A stretch of DNA of 64,000 bases from Novosphingopyxis iocasae (GTDB taxonomy: Bacteria; Pseudomonadota; Alphaproteobacteria; Sphingomonadales; Sphingomonadaceae): contig NZ_CP060495.1 in assembly GCF_014334095.1 (NCBI RefSeq), positions 271,001-335,000 of the forward strand. Reading direction: 5' to 3'. Shown one piece after another: positions 45,210 through 55,708 of this stretch; positions within the stretch are counted from its first letter, which is position 1; the number at the start of each line of letters is the position of its first letter. Both the position numbers and the translations under genes were made by a program. Below the pieces are notes generated by a model. The model was given only the letters and a program-made list of their open reading frames with translations. It had not been told where the DNA came from and did no database searches.

Positions 45210-46102
45210 GCACCGCCAGCATGCCCCGCCTCGACGGCAAGCTGACCGAGAAGGGCAGCCTGGCCGATTTCATCTGGTTCCGTACCGGCGGCCCGGCCGA
45301 CTGGCTGGCGCGTCCCGAAAGCGTGGAAGATCTGGCGCGCTTCCTGTCCGCGCTTGACCCGGAGGTGCCGGTGATGCCGGTGGGCGTCGGATCGAACCTG
45401 ATCGTGCGCGATGGCGGTGTGCCCGGCGTGGTCGTGCGGCTTCCCAAGGCGATGGGGAAGATCGCGATCGAGGGCGAGACGCGAGTGCGTGCGGGCGCGG
45501 CGGCGATGGGCATCACCGTGGCCAGCGCGGCGCGCGATGCGGGGATTGCAGGCCTGGAATTTCTGCGCGGCATTCCCGGCACAGCGGGCGGCGCGGTGCG
45601 GATGAATGCGGGCGCCTATGGCCGCGAGTGCGCCGACATTCTGATCGAGGCCACCGTGGTGCGGCGCGACGGCACGGTCGAAGTGTGGCCTGCCGAGCGG
45701 TTCGAGTACAGCTATCGCCACAGCGCGTTGCCCGAGGGTGCGATCGTGGCCGAAGCGCTGTTCCAGGGCGTTCCCGGCGATCCCGAATCGATCGGTTCGG
45801 AGATGGACCGGATCGCCGAAGAACGCGAGGCATCGCAGCCTTTACGCAGTCGCACCGGCGGCTCCACCTTCAAGAACCCGCCCGGCGAAAAAGCCTGGGC
45901 GCTGGTCGATAAAGCGGGCTGCCGTGGCCTCATGATCGGCGATGCGCAGGTGAGCGAGAAGCACACCAATTTCCTCCTCAACACCGGCGAGGCGACAAGC
46001 GCGGACATCGAGGCGCTGGGCGAGGAGGTGCGCGCGCGCGTCAAGGCGGACAGCGGAATAGAGCTCGAATGGGAAATCCAGCGCGTGGGAAGGGCGACAT
46101 GA
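45206..46102 (+). CDS. murB: UDP-N-acetylenolpyruvoylglucosamine reductase
   Basis: A 298-residue FAD flavoenzyme that makes UDP-MurNAc from the enolpyruvyl intermediate. FRTGGPADWLA, PVGVGSNLIVRDGG, GLEFLRGIPGTAGGAVRMNAGAYG, RTGGSTFKNPPGEKAW (Ser in the proton-donor site) and the C-terminal VSEKHTNFLLN are all family blocks. The ATG at 45206 overlaps the preceding small gene. The gap that follows carries a REP-like element. Confidence 0.96.
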   Translation: MSTASMPRLDGKLTEKGSLADFIWFRTGGPADWLARPESVEDLARFLSALDPEVPVMPVGVGSNLIVRDGGVPGVVVRLPKAMGKIAIEGETRVRAGAAAMGITVASAARDAGIAGLEFLRGIPGTAGGAVRMNAGAYGRECADILIEATVVRRDGTVEVWPAERFEYSYRHSALPEGAIVAEALFQGVPGDPESIGSEMDRIAEEREASQPLRSRTGGSTFKNPPGEKAWALVDKAGCRGLMIGDAQVSEKHTNFLLNTGEATSADIEALGEEVRARVKADSGIELEWEIQRVGRAT

Positions 46103-46132
46103 TCCGCCGTTGCGCTGATACCCCAACCGTCA

Positions 46133-46199
46133 GTCCTGAGCTTGTCGAAGGACGTTTCTCGAACGCAGAGCCGGGCTTCGACAAGCTCAGCCCTTACGG
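46133..46199. repeat. REP-like palindromic element, copy 1
   Basis: Arms CTGAGCTTGTCGAAG (46136-46150) and CTTCGACAAGCTCAG (46176-46190) form a perfect 15-bp inverted repeat around a 25-base centre. It lies between murB and ddl. A degenerate copy is at 56099-56166. Short palindromes with this GCTTGTCGAAG core recur in sphingomonad and other proteobacterial genomes; the cause here is not clear. Confidence 0.7.
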
Positions 46200-46225
46200 A
46201 ATTGTGGGCCATCGCGGAATTTTGA

Positions 46226-47161
46226 ATGTCTGATCGTAAACTCCACGTCGCCGTTTTGATGGGTGGTTGGTCCGCCGAACGTGAGGTGTCGCTGATGAGC
46301 GGCAAGGGCGTGGCGGACGCGCTGGAATCGCGCGGGCACACCGTCACGCGGATCGATATGGACCGCAATGTTGCCGCGGTGATTGCGGAGGTGCGGCCCG
46401 ATGTCGTGTTCAACGCGCTACACGGCACGCCGGGCGAGGACGGGCGCGTGCAAGGCATGCTCGATCTGATGCAGGTCCCTTATACGCATAGTGGCATGAC
46501 GACCTCCGTCATCGCGATCGACAAGCAGCTCACCAAGAACGAACTGCTGCCCCACGGCATTCCCATGCCGGAGGGCCGTATCGTCGATAGCGAAGGCCTG
46601 TATTCAGGAGATCCGTTCCCGCGGCCCTATGTGCTGAAGCCGGTGAACGAAGGCAGCTCGGTCGGTGTCGCCATCGTCCGCGAAGGCGGCAATTATGGCA
46701 ATCCCATCGGCCGCGATATGAAGGGCCCGTGGCAGGAGTTCGATCAACTCCTCGCCGAACCGTTCATCAAGGGACGCGAGCTGACGACGGCAGTGGTCGG
46801 CGGGGAGCCGTTGATGGTGACCGAACTCGTCACATCCAGCGGCTTCTACGATTACGACGCGAAATATACCGAAGGCGTCACGCGCCACATCTGCCCCGCC
46901 GAAATCCCTCAGGATATTGCGGAGTATTGCAAGGAACTGGCGCTCAAGGCGCATCACATTCTCGGCTGCAAGGGTCCCTCGCGCTCCGACTTCCGGTGGG
47001 ATGACGAGCTGGGCCGCGACGGTCTGTTCCTGCTGGAAGTGAACACTCAGCCCGGCATGACACCGCTCAGCCTAGTGCCTGAACAGGCCAAGGCTGCAGG
47101 TATCGACTATGCCGAGCTGGTGGAGCGCATCGTACGCGAGGCGCTGGAGCAGGCCGCATGA
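46226..47161 (+). CDS. ddl: D-alanine:D-alanine ligase
   Basis: A 311-residue ATP-grasp enzyme that makes the D-Ala-D-Ala used by MurF. GGWSAEREVSLMSG, HGTPGEDGRVQGMLDL, YVLKPVNEGSSVGVAIV, GCKGPSRSDFRWD and LLEVNTQPGMTPLSLVPEQA are typical. It starts after the REP-like gap and overlaps ftsQ by four bases, so it belongs to the same transcript as ftsQAZ, unless the REP gap splits it. Confidence 0.96.
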   Translation: MSDRKLHVAVLMGGWSAEREVSLMSGKGVADALESRGHTVTRIDMDRNVAAVIAEVRPDVVFNALHGTPGEDGRVQGMLDLMQVPYTHSGMTTSVIAIDKQLTKNELLPHGIPMPEGRIVDSEGLYSGDPFPRPYVLKPVNEGSSVGVAIVREGGNYGNPIGRDMKGPWQEFDQLLAEPFIKGRELTTAVVGGEPLMVTELVTSSGFYDYDAKYTEGVTRHICPAEIPQDIAEYCKELALKAHHILGCKGPSRSDFRWDDELGRDGLFLLEVNTQPGMTPLSLVPEQAKAAGIDYAELVERIVREALEQAA

Positions 47162-48099
47162 CACGCGCCGCCACCAAGGCCAGCATCAAGCGCGGGTCCA
47201 GGCCGGTCAAGGCACGCAAGAAGCAGTCCAGCCGCAAGGTGAAGCGCGTTTCCGCGCTGGACCGGATGATCAAGCTGCTGCCCTTCACGCAGGAGCAAAT
47301 GCAGCGCGCGCTCACATGGGCGATCGTGGCGCTGACCGCCATCGCGCTGATCGTGGCGGCCAATCTCAGCGGTTTCAGCGCACAGGTTTACCAGCAATAT
47401 GCCCATATGGCGGCGAAGGCCGGGTTCGAGGTTAAGAATGTCGAGGTAAGCGGCATCCGCCGGGTCGACGAGCTCAAGGTGTATGACATCGTACTGGCGC
47501 AGAAGGACCGTGCGATGCCGCTGGTCGACGTCGGTGAGATCCGGCGCGATCTAATGCAGAATGGCTGGATTGGAGAGGCGCGGGTGTCGCGGCGTCTGCC
47601 GGATACGCTGGTGGTGGACCTTAGCGAACGCAGCCCTGCCGCTGTCTGGAAAAATGGCGATCGGCTGGCGCTTATCGACGCGCAGGGCCATGTGCTGGAG
47701 CCGATCGTGCCGGAGCACAAGCCAAACCTGCCGATGCTGATCGGTCCGGATGCCAATCTGAAAGCCGTCGCACTATCGAAGTTGCTCGATGCCGCGCCGG
47801 CTCTGAAACCCCAGATTGCCGGGGCCGAATGGATCGGCAACCGTCGCTGGAACCTTCAGTTCAAGACCGGTGAAACGCTGGCGCTGCCGGAGGGACGGGA
47901 CGTTTCGGCCGGGGCGCTGGTGAAGTTCGCCAAGATGGACGGTAAGAACCGCCTGCTCGGCAGTCGCTTTACCTATTTCGATTTTCGCGACCCGACCAAG
48001 GGCTATATGCGGTTGAAGTCCGGCGATGATCTCTCCGAAGACGCGGTCACGGGCAAGGCGGGGCAGGGGGAAGCCTCCGGCGAAGGGGAGAATGGCTGA
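47158..48099 (+). CDS. ftsQ: cell division protein FtsQ
   Basis: A 313-residue divisome protein: a strongly basic cytoplasmic N-terminus (about 1-45), one membrane helix (about 51-70, WAIVALTAIALIVAANL), a POTRA domain (about 91-160, VKNVEVSGIRRVDELKVYDIV, LPDTLVVDLSERSP) and the FtsQ beta domain. It links FtsL/FtsB to the early ring. The long basic tail before the helix is typical in alphaproteobacteria. Overlaps ftsA by one base. Confidence 0.93.
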   Translation: MTRAATKASIKRGSRPVKARKKQSSRKVKRVSALDRMIKLLPFTQEQMQRALTWAIVALTAIALIVAANLSGFSAQVYQQYAHMAAKAGFEVKNVEVSGIRRVDELKVYDIVLAQKDRAMPLVDVGEIRRDLMQNGWIGEARVSRRLPDTLVVDLSERSPAAVWKNGDRLALIDAQGHVLEPIVPEHKPNLPMLIGPDANLKAVALSKLLDAAPALKPQIAGAEWIGNRRWNLQFKTGETLALPEGRDVSAGALVKFAKMDGKNRLLGSRFTYFDFRDPTKGYMRLKSGDDLSEDAVTGKAGQGEASGEGENG

Positions 48100-49361
48100 T
48101 GCCAGCGCCTAAGGTGGAGCGGCTGATTACCGCGCTCGATATCGGATCTTCCAAGATTTCCGCCCTCATCGCCGGGGTGACCGAAGAAGGCAAACTCACC
48201 GTTCTCGGCACCGGCCAGCGCGAAAGCCGTGGTGTGAAGCGCGGATATGTCACCGACGTTCAGGCCGCCGAGCTCGCCGTGCGCACCGCGGTAGAACAGG
48301 CGGAGCGCATGGCCGGCATCAATATCGACCGTGTCCATGTTGCCTTCAGCGCAGGGGGGCTGACGAGCCGCGTCACGACCATGGAGGTCGATCTGTCCGG
48401 CCACCGCGTTGCGCAGGAGCATGTCGATTATCTGTTGGCGAGTGGCCAGCAGGGCATCGACCCGGAAGGCAAGTTGATCCTGCATGCGCAGCCCGCGCTT
48501 TACACGCTGGACGGAGTCGAGGGCATCCGCAATCCCAAGGGGCTGCACGCCGATCAGCTGAGCGTGGATATCCACGTTCTGCTCGGCGATCCGGCGCCGG
48601 TCCGCAATATCGACATGACGGTGCGCGCCGCGCATCTGGAAGTGGATGCGGTGGTGGCGGCGCCGATTGCCGCGGGCATGGCCTGCCTGACCGAGGAAGA
48701 GCGCGAACTGGGCGTTGCGCTGGTGGAGCTTGGTGCATCGGTCACCAACGTTGCGCTGTTTGCGGGCGGCATGCTGGTCGATCTCGCCACCATTCCCTTC
48801 GGCGCGGCCGACATTACCGACGATATTGCCAGCGCCTTTGGTATCCGCCGGATGCAGGCCGAGCGGATGAAATGTTTCCACGGCTCCGCGCTTACCAATC
48901 CGCGCGACAATCATGATGTGATCGATGTCGATCGCGGCCAGAACGAAGAGGAGCCAGCAGAGGGCGGGCGCGTCACCAAGGCGCAGCTGAACAGTGTCAT
49001 CCGGCAGCGACTCGACCATCTGATCGGCGAGATACGCGGCGCCCTGAAGGATCTCGGCTTCTCCGGCCCGGTTGGACGTCAAGTGGTGCTGACCGGCGGC
49101 GGCGCTGAACTGAAGGGGATCGCAGACTACGCGCAGTCGGCGCTGGGGCGCACCGTGCGCATCGGCAAGCCTGCCGGACTTCGCGGCCTGCCGGAGGCGC
49201 ATGCCGGCCCCGCCTTCGGAACGCTGGCGGGCCTTATCCTTTACGCAAAAAACGAGCCGCTGGATCTGCGCTCGCTAAGCACGATGACGCAGCAAAGCTA
49301 TCGGCAGGCTTCGCCGGGTCTGGTCCAGCGTCTTGTCCACGCATTTCGAGCGAATTTCTGA
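48099..49361 (+). CDS. ftsA: cell division protein FtsA
   Basis: A 420-residue actin-like protein that tethers FtsZ to the membrane. TALDIGSSKISALIAGV, RGVKRGYVTDVQAAE, AVEQAERMAG and VELGASVTNVALFAGG (nucleotide site) match the family, and VLTGGGAELKGIADYA lies in the C-terminal lobe. A C-terminal amphipathic end (LVQRLVHAFRANF) fits the membrane-targeting helix. Overlaps ftsQ by one base. Confidence 0.96.
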   Translation: MPAPKVERLITALDIGSSKISALIAGVTEEGKLTVLGTGQRESRGVKRGYVTDVQAAELAVRTAVEQAERMAGINIDRVHVAFSAGGLTSRVTTMEVDLSGHRVAQEHVDYLLASGQQGIDPEGKLILHAQPALYTLDGVEGIRNPKGLHADQLSVDIHVLLGDPAPVRNIDMTVRAAHLEVDAVVAAPIAAGMACLTEEERELGVALVELGASVTNVALFAGGMLVDLATIPFGAADITDDIASAFGIRRMQAERMKCFHGSALTNPRDNHDVIDVDRGQNEEEPAEGGRVTKAQLNSVIRQRLDHLIGEIRGALKDLGFSGPVGRQVVLTGGGAELKGIADYAQSALGRTVRIGKPAGLRGLPEAHAGPAFGTLAGLILYAKNEPLDLRSLSTMTQQSYRQASPGLVQRLVHAFRANF

Positions 49362-49487
49362 CCATATGTTGCCGCGCAGACCTTTATCCGCCTCGACAAG
49401 CTTAATAAGGGGATGCGAGCGCACGGCTTTTATGCCAAGTAACAGCAATGTCATGACAGGGCCGATCGGCCGAGGGGACCTTAAACG

Positions 49488-51011
49488 ATGAGTATCAATA
49501 TCGGACCGCCCTCCGTGGACGAATTGAAGCCGAAAATTGCCGTGATCGGCGTAGGCGGCGCAGGCGGCAATGCGATCGCGAACATGATCGCCGCCAATGT
49601 TGAAGGCGTCGATTTCGTCGTCGCCAATACCGACGCGCAGGCGCTGAACAGCTCGGTGGCCGAACATCGCATTCAGCTGGGCCCGGACATCACGCAGGGT
49701 CTTGGTGCCGGATCGCGCCCCGAAGTCGGCCGCGCTGCCGCCGAAGAGACGCTGGACCAGGTCAAGTCCGCGCTGGAAGGCGCGCATATGTGCTTCATCG
49801 CCGCCGGTATGGGCGGGGGCACCGGCACGGGCGCCGCACCGGTGATCGCGCAGGCCGCGCGTGAGATGAACATCCTGACCGTCGGCGTTGTCACCAAGCC
49901 CTTTACCTTCGAAGGCACGCGCCGCATGCGCTCGGCCGATGCGGGGATCGAGGAGCTGCAAAAGAATGTCGACACGCTGATCGTCATTCCGAACCAGAAC
50001 CTGTTCCTGGTCGCCAACCCGAACACCACGTTCAAGGAAGCCTTCCTGCTGGCCGACGAAGTGCTGCAGCAGGGCGTACGCGGAATCACCGACCTCATGG
50101 TCATGCCCGGCCTCATCAACCTCGACTTTGCCGACGTTCGCTCGGTGATGCACGAGATGGGCAAGGCGATGATGGGCACCGGCGAAGCCGAGGGCGATGG
50201 CCGTGCGCTGGAAGCGGCGGAAAAGGCAATTGCCAACCCGCTGCTCGACGGTGTGTCGATGCAAGGTGCCAAGGGCGTCATCGTTTCCATCACGGGCGGC
50301 GAGGATATGCGCCTGATGGAAGTGGACGAGGCCGCGAACCACATTCGCGAGCTGGTCGATCCGGATGCGAACATCATCTGGGGTTCGGCATTCAACGAAA
50401 ATCTGGACGGCAAAATTCGCGTGTCCGTGGTAGCCACCGGCATCGATAGCGAGGGCAGCAACGCCGCGCCGAGCCGCAGCTTCGCATTCCCGAACTCGCG
50501 TCCCGCCCAGGCGGCGGCTCCTGAACGGGTCGAGGCACCCGAACCTGCTGCCGAAGAACCTGCTCCGCGCAAGGACGTTTTTGCGGACGTACCGCAGCCG
50601 CAGGCAGAAGCGCCCGAGGCGGAAGAGCCGCTCGACCTGTCTTCCGATCAGCAGGCAGATGAGCCCGTGGCGGAAGAGCCCGCTCCTGCGCCCGAAGCCA
50701 AGCCGATCTTCGGCCGCCGCGAAGAGCCGAAGCCGGCAGAAGACACGCTCGAGCTGAGCGGTGGTACTGCACCGGAAGCCGAGAAGGACGAGGAAGCTGC
50801 GCGGAAGCCTGTGCTGCGTCCCGGTGGCAGCGATGCGCCTGCGCGTCCGGCACCGCGCATCGGAAGCGGTGGCGGCGGTACGCTATTCGAACGGATGTCC
50901 AACCTCTCGCGTGGTCTGGGCAAAGAAGAAGATTCGCAGGAATCGGACGGCGATGACGGTGATCCGCTGAATATTCCACGATTCCTGGGGCGCCAGAACA
51001 ACCAGCGCTGA
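49488..51011 (+). CDS. ftsZ: cell division GTPase FtsZ
   Basis: A 507-residue tubulin homologue that forms the division ring. The GTPase core (about 1-325) has [14 protein letters not shown] and the tubulin signature GGGTGTG at 109-115. A long, Pro/Glu/Ala-rich linker (about 330-490) follows, then a short conserved tail [16 protein letters not shown] at 492-507 that binds FtsA and other partners. The linker is long even for alphaproteobacteria. It lies 126 bases after ftsA, so may have its own promoter, though I see none to name. Confidence 0.97.
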   Translation: MSINIGPPSVDELKPKIAVIGVGGAGGNAIANMIAANVEGVDFVVANTDAQALNSSVAEHRIQLGPDITQGLGAGSRPEVGRAAAEETLDQVKSALEGAHMCFIAAGMGGGTGTGAAPVIAQAAREMNILTVGVVTKPFTFEGTRRMRSADAGIEELQKNVDTLIVIPNQNLFLVANPNTTFKEAFLLADEVLQQGVRGITDLMVMPGLINLDFADVRSVMHEMGKAMMGTGEAEGDGRALEAAEKAIANPLLDGVSMQGAKGVIVSITGGEDMRLMEVDEAANHIRELVDPDANIIWGSAFNENLDGKIRVSVVATGIDSEGSNAAPSRSFAFPNSRPAQAAAPERVEAPEPAAEEPAPRKDVFADVPQPQAEAPEAEEPLDLSSDQQADEPVAEEPAPAPEAKPIFGRREEPKPAEDTLELSGGTAPEAEKDEEAARKPVLRPGGSDAPARPAPRIGSGGGGTLFERMSNLSRGLGKEEDSQESDGDDGDPLNIPRFLGRQNNQR

Positions 51012-51079
51012 TACCGAATGGTGGCGGAGGCAATCTGGGTTGCGGTTCAACCGGCGCCTCCGTCGCCTCGCCGCCTTGC

Positions 51080-51107
51080 GGGGCCGGATGATTTGCGTGC
51101 CGGCCCC
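51080..51107. other. inverted repeat after ftsZ
   Basis: GGGGCCGG and CCGGCCCC form a perfect eight-base palindrome with a 12-base loop 70 bases past the ftsZ stop. A second GGCGGAGGC/GCCTCCGTC pair lies just before it (from about 51024). No T tract follows either, so termination is doubtful. Confidence 0.3.
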
Positions 51108-51128
51108 GAACGCGCGATATAGCATCAC

Positions 51129-53039
51129 ATGAAAGCATTCTGGATTTCCGCGGCCATGGCTCTGCTCGCCGTGTCCGCTCCTGCCGCCGCGCAGGATTAT
51201 GGTGATGATCAGGCGGCCGCCACCGAACTGCGTAATGCGATCGAGCGGCTGGCACGCTCGCCCACCGACGGCGATGCGCTTCTCGATGCGGGCAATGCCG
51301 CGCTGATCCTGCGCGATTATGATAGCGCGCTGCGTTTCTTTTCGCGGGCCGAGGCGATCCAGCCTTCGAGCGGGCGGGTGAAAGCCGGACTCGCTACTGC
51401 GCAGCTCTACAACGAAAACCCGGTGGAAGCGCTGAAGCTCTACGATCAGGCAATCGCACTCGGCATATCGGAACGCTCGATCGCGGCGGACCGTGGCCTG
51501 GCCATGGATCTTGTCGGCAACAACGCGCAGGCGCAGGCCGAATATGCGCTCGGGTCCACGGCGATTAGCACCGATAATCTGATCATTCGGCAGGCGGTAT
51601 CGTTCGGCCTGTCCGGCGATCAGAAGCGCGCCGAGGCCTTGCTTAACCCGCTCTTGTCGCAGAACAACCCGCTCGCCTGGCGCGCGCGCGCCTTCATTTT
51701 GGCGTCCAATGGCGATGTGTCGGAAGCAACCCGGATCGTGCGCGGATTTCTCGATGCCCGCTCGACCGCGGCCATGCAGTCCTATCTCGAACGCATGCCG
51801 CAGCTTACCCGCGCGCAGCAGGCGGCGGTGATCCATTACGGGCATTTTCCCGCCGACGCGCAGGTGGGCCGGGACAGCGCGGCGGTGCGTGCAATCGCCT
51901 CCGCCAACAGCGCAGCGCGTCCCGGCGCGGCGACGCAGGATAGCGGGCTCATCCCGTCCGGTGAGCCATTGGGCCGACGCACCCGCACGCGCGCAGAGGC
52001 ATCGGTCCCGGCTAAGCCCACGCGTGCGGAACGCCGCGCTGCCGCGCAGGCCCAGCGCGAGGCAGCGCGAACGGCCCGCGCTGCAACCGCGCCGCGCGAA
52101 TTGCCGGCGGTTGCGACGCGCACGGCTGCGCCGGCGCAGCCCCGGACTGCCAATGCAGCGCCCGCGCCCAGCGAGCAATCGGCCGTTTCCGCGGAAACTT
52201 CCATGGCTGCGAAGACCAGCACGGCGGGCGAGCTTCCCGCAATTTCTCAGCCCGTCGCGACCAGCGCGGCGGCTGCGACGCAGCCTCCTGCCGCCGAGGT
52301 ACAGACCGCGGCGGTTGGGCCTGGCTTCGAAGCGCTCGGTAATCCCGAAGGACTGGCCGAATGGAACGCCCAGCAGAGCGCTCCTGCTGCCGCGACTGCG
52401 CAGCCCACGGTTGTCGCATCTATCGACAGCAATGAACCGGCCGCCGCGTCGCAGTCCGCTGTCGCCGACACGGCAGGCAGCCGCGAAAGCCTGAACGCCA
52501 TCGTTCGCGCCATCGATATTCCGGCACAGGAGCGGACGCGCAACGTCTTCGCAGAAGATCTTGCGCGCTTGGAGCAGTACAAGAATGCCAAGCCGCTCGG
52601 CCCCGCGCCGACCCAGAGCAAGGCGGCTGAACCGTCACCTTTTGCCAGCCTCAAAAAGATCCCGGAGGGCGCCAAGCCCCTGGACGCGGCGGACAAGAAG
52701 GCCGCCAACAAGGCGGAGAAACCGGCTGCCTCCTCGACCAAATCGGCAGAGAAGAAGCCGGCGGCGAAGGAAGAGCCTGCGCGCAACTGGGTGCAGATCG
52801 CCACGGGCGCTAGCGGCGCGATGAAAGGCGAATATCGCCGCCTGTCGCGCGGCAAGACCGAACTGTTCAAAGGGCAGAAGGGTTGGACGTCTCCGTTCAA
52901 GACACAGGAGCGCCTTCTCGTCGGACCATTTGATTCGATCGGCGCTGCACGCGACTGGCTGAAGAAATTTCAAGACGCCGGCGGCGACGGTTTTGCATGG
53001 AACAGCGGGGCGGGAACCGCCGTCACGCCGCTGCCCTGA
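51129..53039 (+). CDS. TPR and SPOR domain envelope protein
   Basis: A 636-residue exported protein: signal peptide (ending AAAQDYG), a TPR-like helical region (about 30-220, e.g. [31 protein letters not shown]), a very long Ala/Pro/Thr/Gln-rich linker (about 240-540), and a C-terminal SPOR domain (about 555-636, [32 protein letters not shown]). SPOR domains bind septal glycans, so this is likely a divisome or peptidoglycan accessory protein, fitting its place next to ftsZ. Which partner it has is unknown. Confidence 0.85.
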   Translation: MKAFWISAAMALLAVSAPAAAQDYGDDQAAATELRNAIERLARSPTDGDALLDAGNAALILRDYDSALRFFSRAEAIQPSSGRVKAGLATAQLYNENPVEALKLYDQAIALGISERSIAADRGLAMDLVGNNAQAQAEYALGSTAISTDNLIIRQAVSFGLSGDQKRAEALLNPLLSQNNPLAWRARAFILASNGDVSEATRIVRGFLDARSTAAMQSYLERMPQLTRAQQAAVIHYGHFPADAQVGRDSAAVRAIASANSAARPGAATQDSGLIPSGEPLGRRTRTRAEASVPAKPTRAERRAAAQAQREAARTARAATAPRELPAVATRTAAPAQPRTANAAPAPSEQSAVSAETSMAAKTSTAGELPAISQPVATSAAAATQPPAAEVQTAAVGPGFEALGNPEGLAEWNAQQSAPAAATAQPTVVASIDSNEPAAASQSAVADTAGSRESLNAIVRAIDIPAQERTRNVFAEDLARLEQYKNAKPLGPAPTQSKAAEPSPFASLKKIPEGAKPLDAADKKAANKAEKPAASSTKSAEKKPAAKEEPARNWVQIATGASGAMKGEYRRLSRGKTELFKGQKGWTSPFKTQERLLVGPFDSIGAARDWLKKFQDAGGDGFAWNSGAGTAVTPLP

Positions 53040-53044
53040 CGGTC

Positions 53045-54205
53045 ATGACCGGGGCGAGCTATGCCAGCGATCCGGCGGCCAGCCGTGGGCGCCTTCATGC
53101 CGAAGAAGGCGGGCTGCTGCGCGGACCGCGCGATCCGTTCCAGCGAGACCGCGATCGGATCATCCACTCGATCGCCTTCCGCCGCCTGCGCCACAAGACA
53201 CAGGTTTTCGTGTCGCCCGATGGCGATCATTTCCGCGTTCGGTTGACGCACAGCCTGGAGGTGGCGCAGATCGGGCGAACCATCGCCCGCGCGCTGGGGC
53301 TGAACGAAGATCTGACCGAGGCGCTCTGCCTTGCCCATGATATTGGCCATCCGCCTTTCGGCCATGCCGGGGAAGATGCGCTGCAGGCGGCGCTCGAAGG
53401 CCATGGCGGGTTCGATCACAACGCGCACACGATCCGCGTGCTAACCGAACTCGAATCGCCTTATCCGCGCTGGAACGGCCTCAATCTCGGTTGGGAGTTG
53501 CTGGAAGGGCTGGCCAAGCATAACGGCCCGGTGGCGCAGCCTAGCTGGGCGCTGGCGCAGGCGAATGCGGCTTTCGATCTTGAGCTGGATCGCTGGCCCT
53601 CGCTGGAAGCGCAAGTGGCGGCGATTGCGGACGATATCGCTTATGACAATCACGACATCGACGACGGCATCCGCGCGGGCATCCTGTCGGTCGAGCAGCT
53701 GACCGAACTGCCCTTCGTCGCGCAGCGCTGGGCCACCATTCAAAAGAAGTTCGCGGACGTTCCGGCCGATCGCCTCGTCTCCGAACTCGTTCGCCAGCAG
53801 ATCGGTGCGATGGTGAACGACGTGATCGAGCGCGCCCGCGCCAATATCGCGGCTGAGCGGATCGAAAGCGTGGCCGATGTGCGCGGCGCGGACAGGGTGC
53901 TTGTGGAATTCTCCCCCGCAATGACCGAGCGGGAGCGGACGCTAAAGAAGTTCATGTACGCCAATCTCTACCATCACCGGACGCAATTGCGTGCGGCGGA
54001 GGCGGCGCGGCGCATCGTGGCCGATCTGTTCGCAGCATACCGTGCCGATCCGTCGCTGATGACGGGCGGCTGGGCGGAGAGCGTTCCGGCAGAGGAGCCG
54101 GCACGCAGCCGGCACATCGCCGATTATCTGGCGGGTATGACCGATCGCTTCGCCGAGACCCAGGCCCTGCGCATATATGGGGATAAGCCGCGCGGGGCCG
54201 ATTGA
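53045..54205 (+). CDS. dgt: deoxyguanosinetriphosphate triphosphohydrolase-like protein
   Basis: A 386-residue HD-domain protein that splits dNTPs into nucleoside and triphosphate. [41 protein letters not shown] and [18 protein letters not shown] (HD pair) are diagnostic, with [12 protein letters not shown] next. I prefer the ATG at 53045, as a start further up would overlap the previous gene by over 40 bases. No strong ribosome site is visible. Followed by the glycine riboswitch. Confidence 0.9.
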   Translation: MTGASYASDPAASRGRLHAEEGGLLRGPRDPFQRDRDRIIHSIAFRRLRHKTQVFVSPDGDHFRVRLTHSLEVAQIGRTIARALGLNEDLTEALCLAHDIGHPPFGHAGEDALQAALEGHGGFDHNAHTIRVLTELESPYPRWNGLNLGWELLEGLAKHNGPVAQPSWALAQANAAFDLELDRWPSLEAQVAAIADDIAYDNHDIDDGIRAGILSVEQLTELPFVAQRWATIQKKFADVPADRLVSELVRQQIGAMVNDVIERARANIAAERIESVADVRGADRVLVEFSPAMTERERTLKKFMYANLYHHRTQLRAAEAARRIVADLFAAYRADPSLMTGGWAESVPAEEPARSRHIADYLAGMTDRFAETQALRIYGDKPRGAD

Positions 54206-54257
54206 CTCCGCGCGCTGCATGCGTCACTCCGCGCTTGCTACCGCTTTCAGCGGACGT

Positions 54258-54452
54258 CGCTACGGGAGAGCACCGGCCATCACGGCCCGGTCACCGAAGG
54301 AGCAACCGCCCCGGAATCTCTCAGGTCAGTCGGACCGTAGCGATGGATCAGGCACTCTGGAAAGCGCGCGCTCCTTATGGAGCTCGCCACCGAAGGGGTA
54401 AGCGTGGACAGGCAAAGGCCGCCCGCGAAAGCTCTCAGGTTCCGTGACAGAG
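54258..54452 (+). promoter_or_regulatory. tandem glycine riboswitch upstream of gcvT
   Basis: Two glycine aptamers lie in tandem in the 311-base gap before gcvT. Aptamer 1 has P1 arms CGCTACGG (54258-54265) and CCGTAGCG (54335-54342). Aptamer 2 has P1 arms CTCTG (54355-54359) and CAGAG (54448-54452). The conserved blocks recur in both: CACCGAAGGAGCAA (54292-54305) and CACCGAAGGGGTAA (54388-54401), then ATCTCTCAGGT (54316-54326) and GCTCTCAGGT (54431-54440). It would turn on glycine cleavage when glycine is high. The linker between aptamers is only about a dozen bases. Confidence 0.93.
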
Positions 54453-54516
54453 GGGGTAGGTGGATGCGCCGTCATCGGCGATCCGTCTGCATTCGACCCC
54501 TTGGAAGGAGCCGGCG

Positions 54517-55707
54517 ATGAGTGAAGAACTGGACGATATCGAACAGCCCGAAGAGCCGCAGACGCTGCCGCTCGATGCCTGGCATCGCGCCGCGGGCGGG
54601 CGGATGGTGCCGTTCGCCGGTTATCACATGCCGGTGCAATATGAAGGGATCATGGCCGAACATCTGTGGACGCGTGAGCGCGCCGGATTGTTCGACGTCA
54701 GCCATATGGGGCAGGTGCTTCTGACCGGCGAGGACGTGGCGGGCGCGCTCGAAAAGCTGTTGCCCGGCGATCTGCACGGCCTGAAGGCGGGCCGCATGCG
54801 CTACTCGCTGCTGCTGGCCGAAGATGGCGGCATCCTGGACGATCTGATGGTCACCCGGCTGCCTTCCGCCGAGGCGTTCGGCGGCGAAGAGGGCGACAGC
54901 GAATCGAATGGCGGCGAGGCCTTTTACATCGTCGTCAACGGCGCGGTGAAATATGACGATATCGGCTTCATGCGCGAGCATCTGCCCGATGAGGTGACGA
55001 TCAATCATCTGGAAGATCACGCGTTGCTGGCGCTGCAGGGCCCGGCTGCCGGCGAGGCGCTGGCGGAAATCCTGAGCGGCACCGATCAGCTGTATTTCAT
55101 GCAAGCAGCTGCGTTCGACTGGGATAGCGTGCCGCTATGGATCAGCCGCTCGGGCTATACCGGCGAGGACGGGTTCGAAATCAGCCTGCCCGCGAGCGAA
55201 GCCGAGCGCTTCGCTTCGGCGCTGACGGCGCTGGACCAGGTGAAACCTGTCGGTCTCGGCGCGCGCGATTCGCTGCGGCTTGAGGCGGGTTTGCCGCTTT
55301 ACGGCCACGACCTGACGCCCGAGACCACGCCGATGGCGGGCGATCTTGGTTTTGCGCTGTCCAAGCGGCGGCGCGAAGAAGGCGGCTTCCACGGCGCGGA
55401 ACGGGTGCTTGGCGAGCATCGCGACGGCCCCGCCACCAAGCGCGTCGGAATTCGCGTCGAAGGGCGCCAGCCGGTGCGCGAGGGCGCCGAGGTGGTGGAC
55501 GCAGACGGCGCGGTCGTCGGTCATGTAACCAGCGGCGGCCATGCCCCGACGCTCGGAACGCCGATCGCGATGGCTATGGTGCCCGCGGCGCTGGCGGAGC
55601 CGGAAACGCGCATCATTATTCGCCAGCGCGGCAAGGATTTCACGGGCACGGTTGCCAAAATGCCCTTCGTCCCCCAGCGCTATCGCCGACCATCGAAAGG
55701 GAGCTGA
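54517..55707 (+). CDS. gcvT: glycine cleavage system T protein (aminomethyltransferase)
   Basis: A 396-residue tetrahydrofolate enzyme that transfers the methylene group from the H protein. [61 protein letters not shown] and [21 protein letters not shown] are typical. The ATG at 54517 follows GGAAGGAG by six bases. First gene of the riboswitch-controlled gcvT-gcvH unit; gcvPA/PB follow after a REP-like gap. Confidence 0.97.
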   Translation: MSEELDDIEQPEEPQTLPLDAWHRAAGGRMVPFAGYHMPVQYEGIMAEHLWTRERAGLFDVSHMGQVLLTGEDVAGALEKLLPGDLHGLKAGRMRYSLLLAEDGGILDDLMVTRLPSAEAFGGEEGDSESNGGEAFYIVVNGAVKYDDIGFMREHLPDEVTINHLEDHALLALQGPAAGEALAEILSGTDQLYFMQAAAFDWDSVPLWISRSGYTGEDGFEISLPASEAERFASALTALDQVKPVGLGARDSLRLEAGLPLYGHDLTPETTPMAGDLGFALSKRRREEGGFHGAERVLGEHRDGPATKRVGIRVEGRQPVREGAEVVDADGAVVGHVTSGGHAPTLGTPIAMAMVPAALAEPETRIIIRQRGKDFTGTVAKMPFVPQRYRRPSKGS

Positions 55708-55708
55708 G

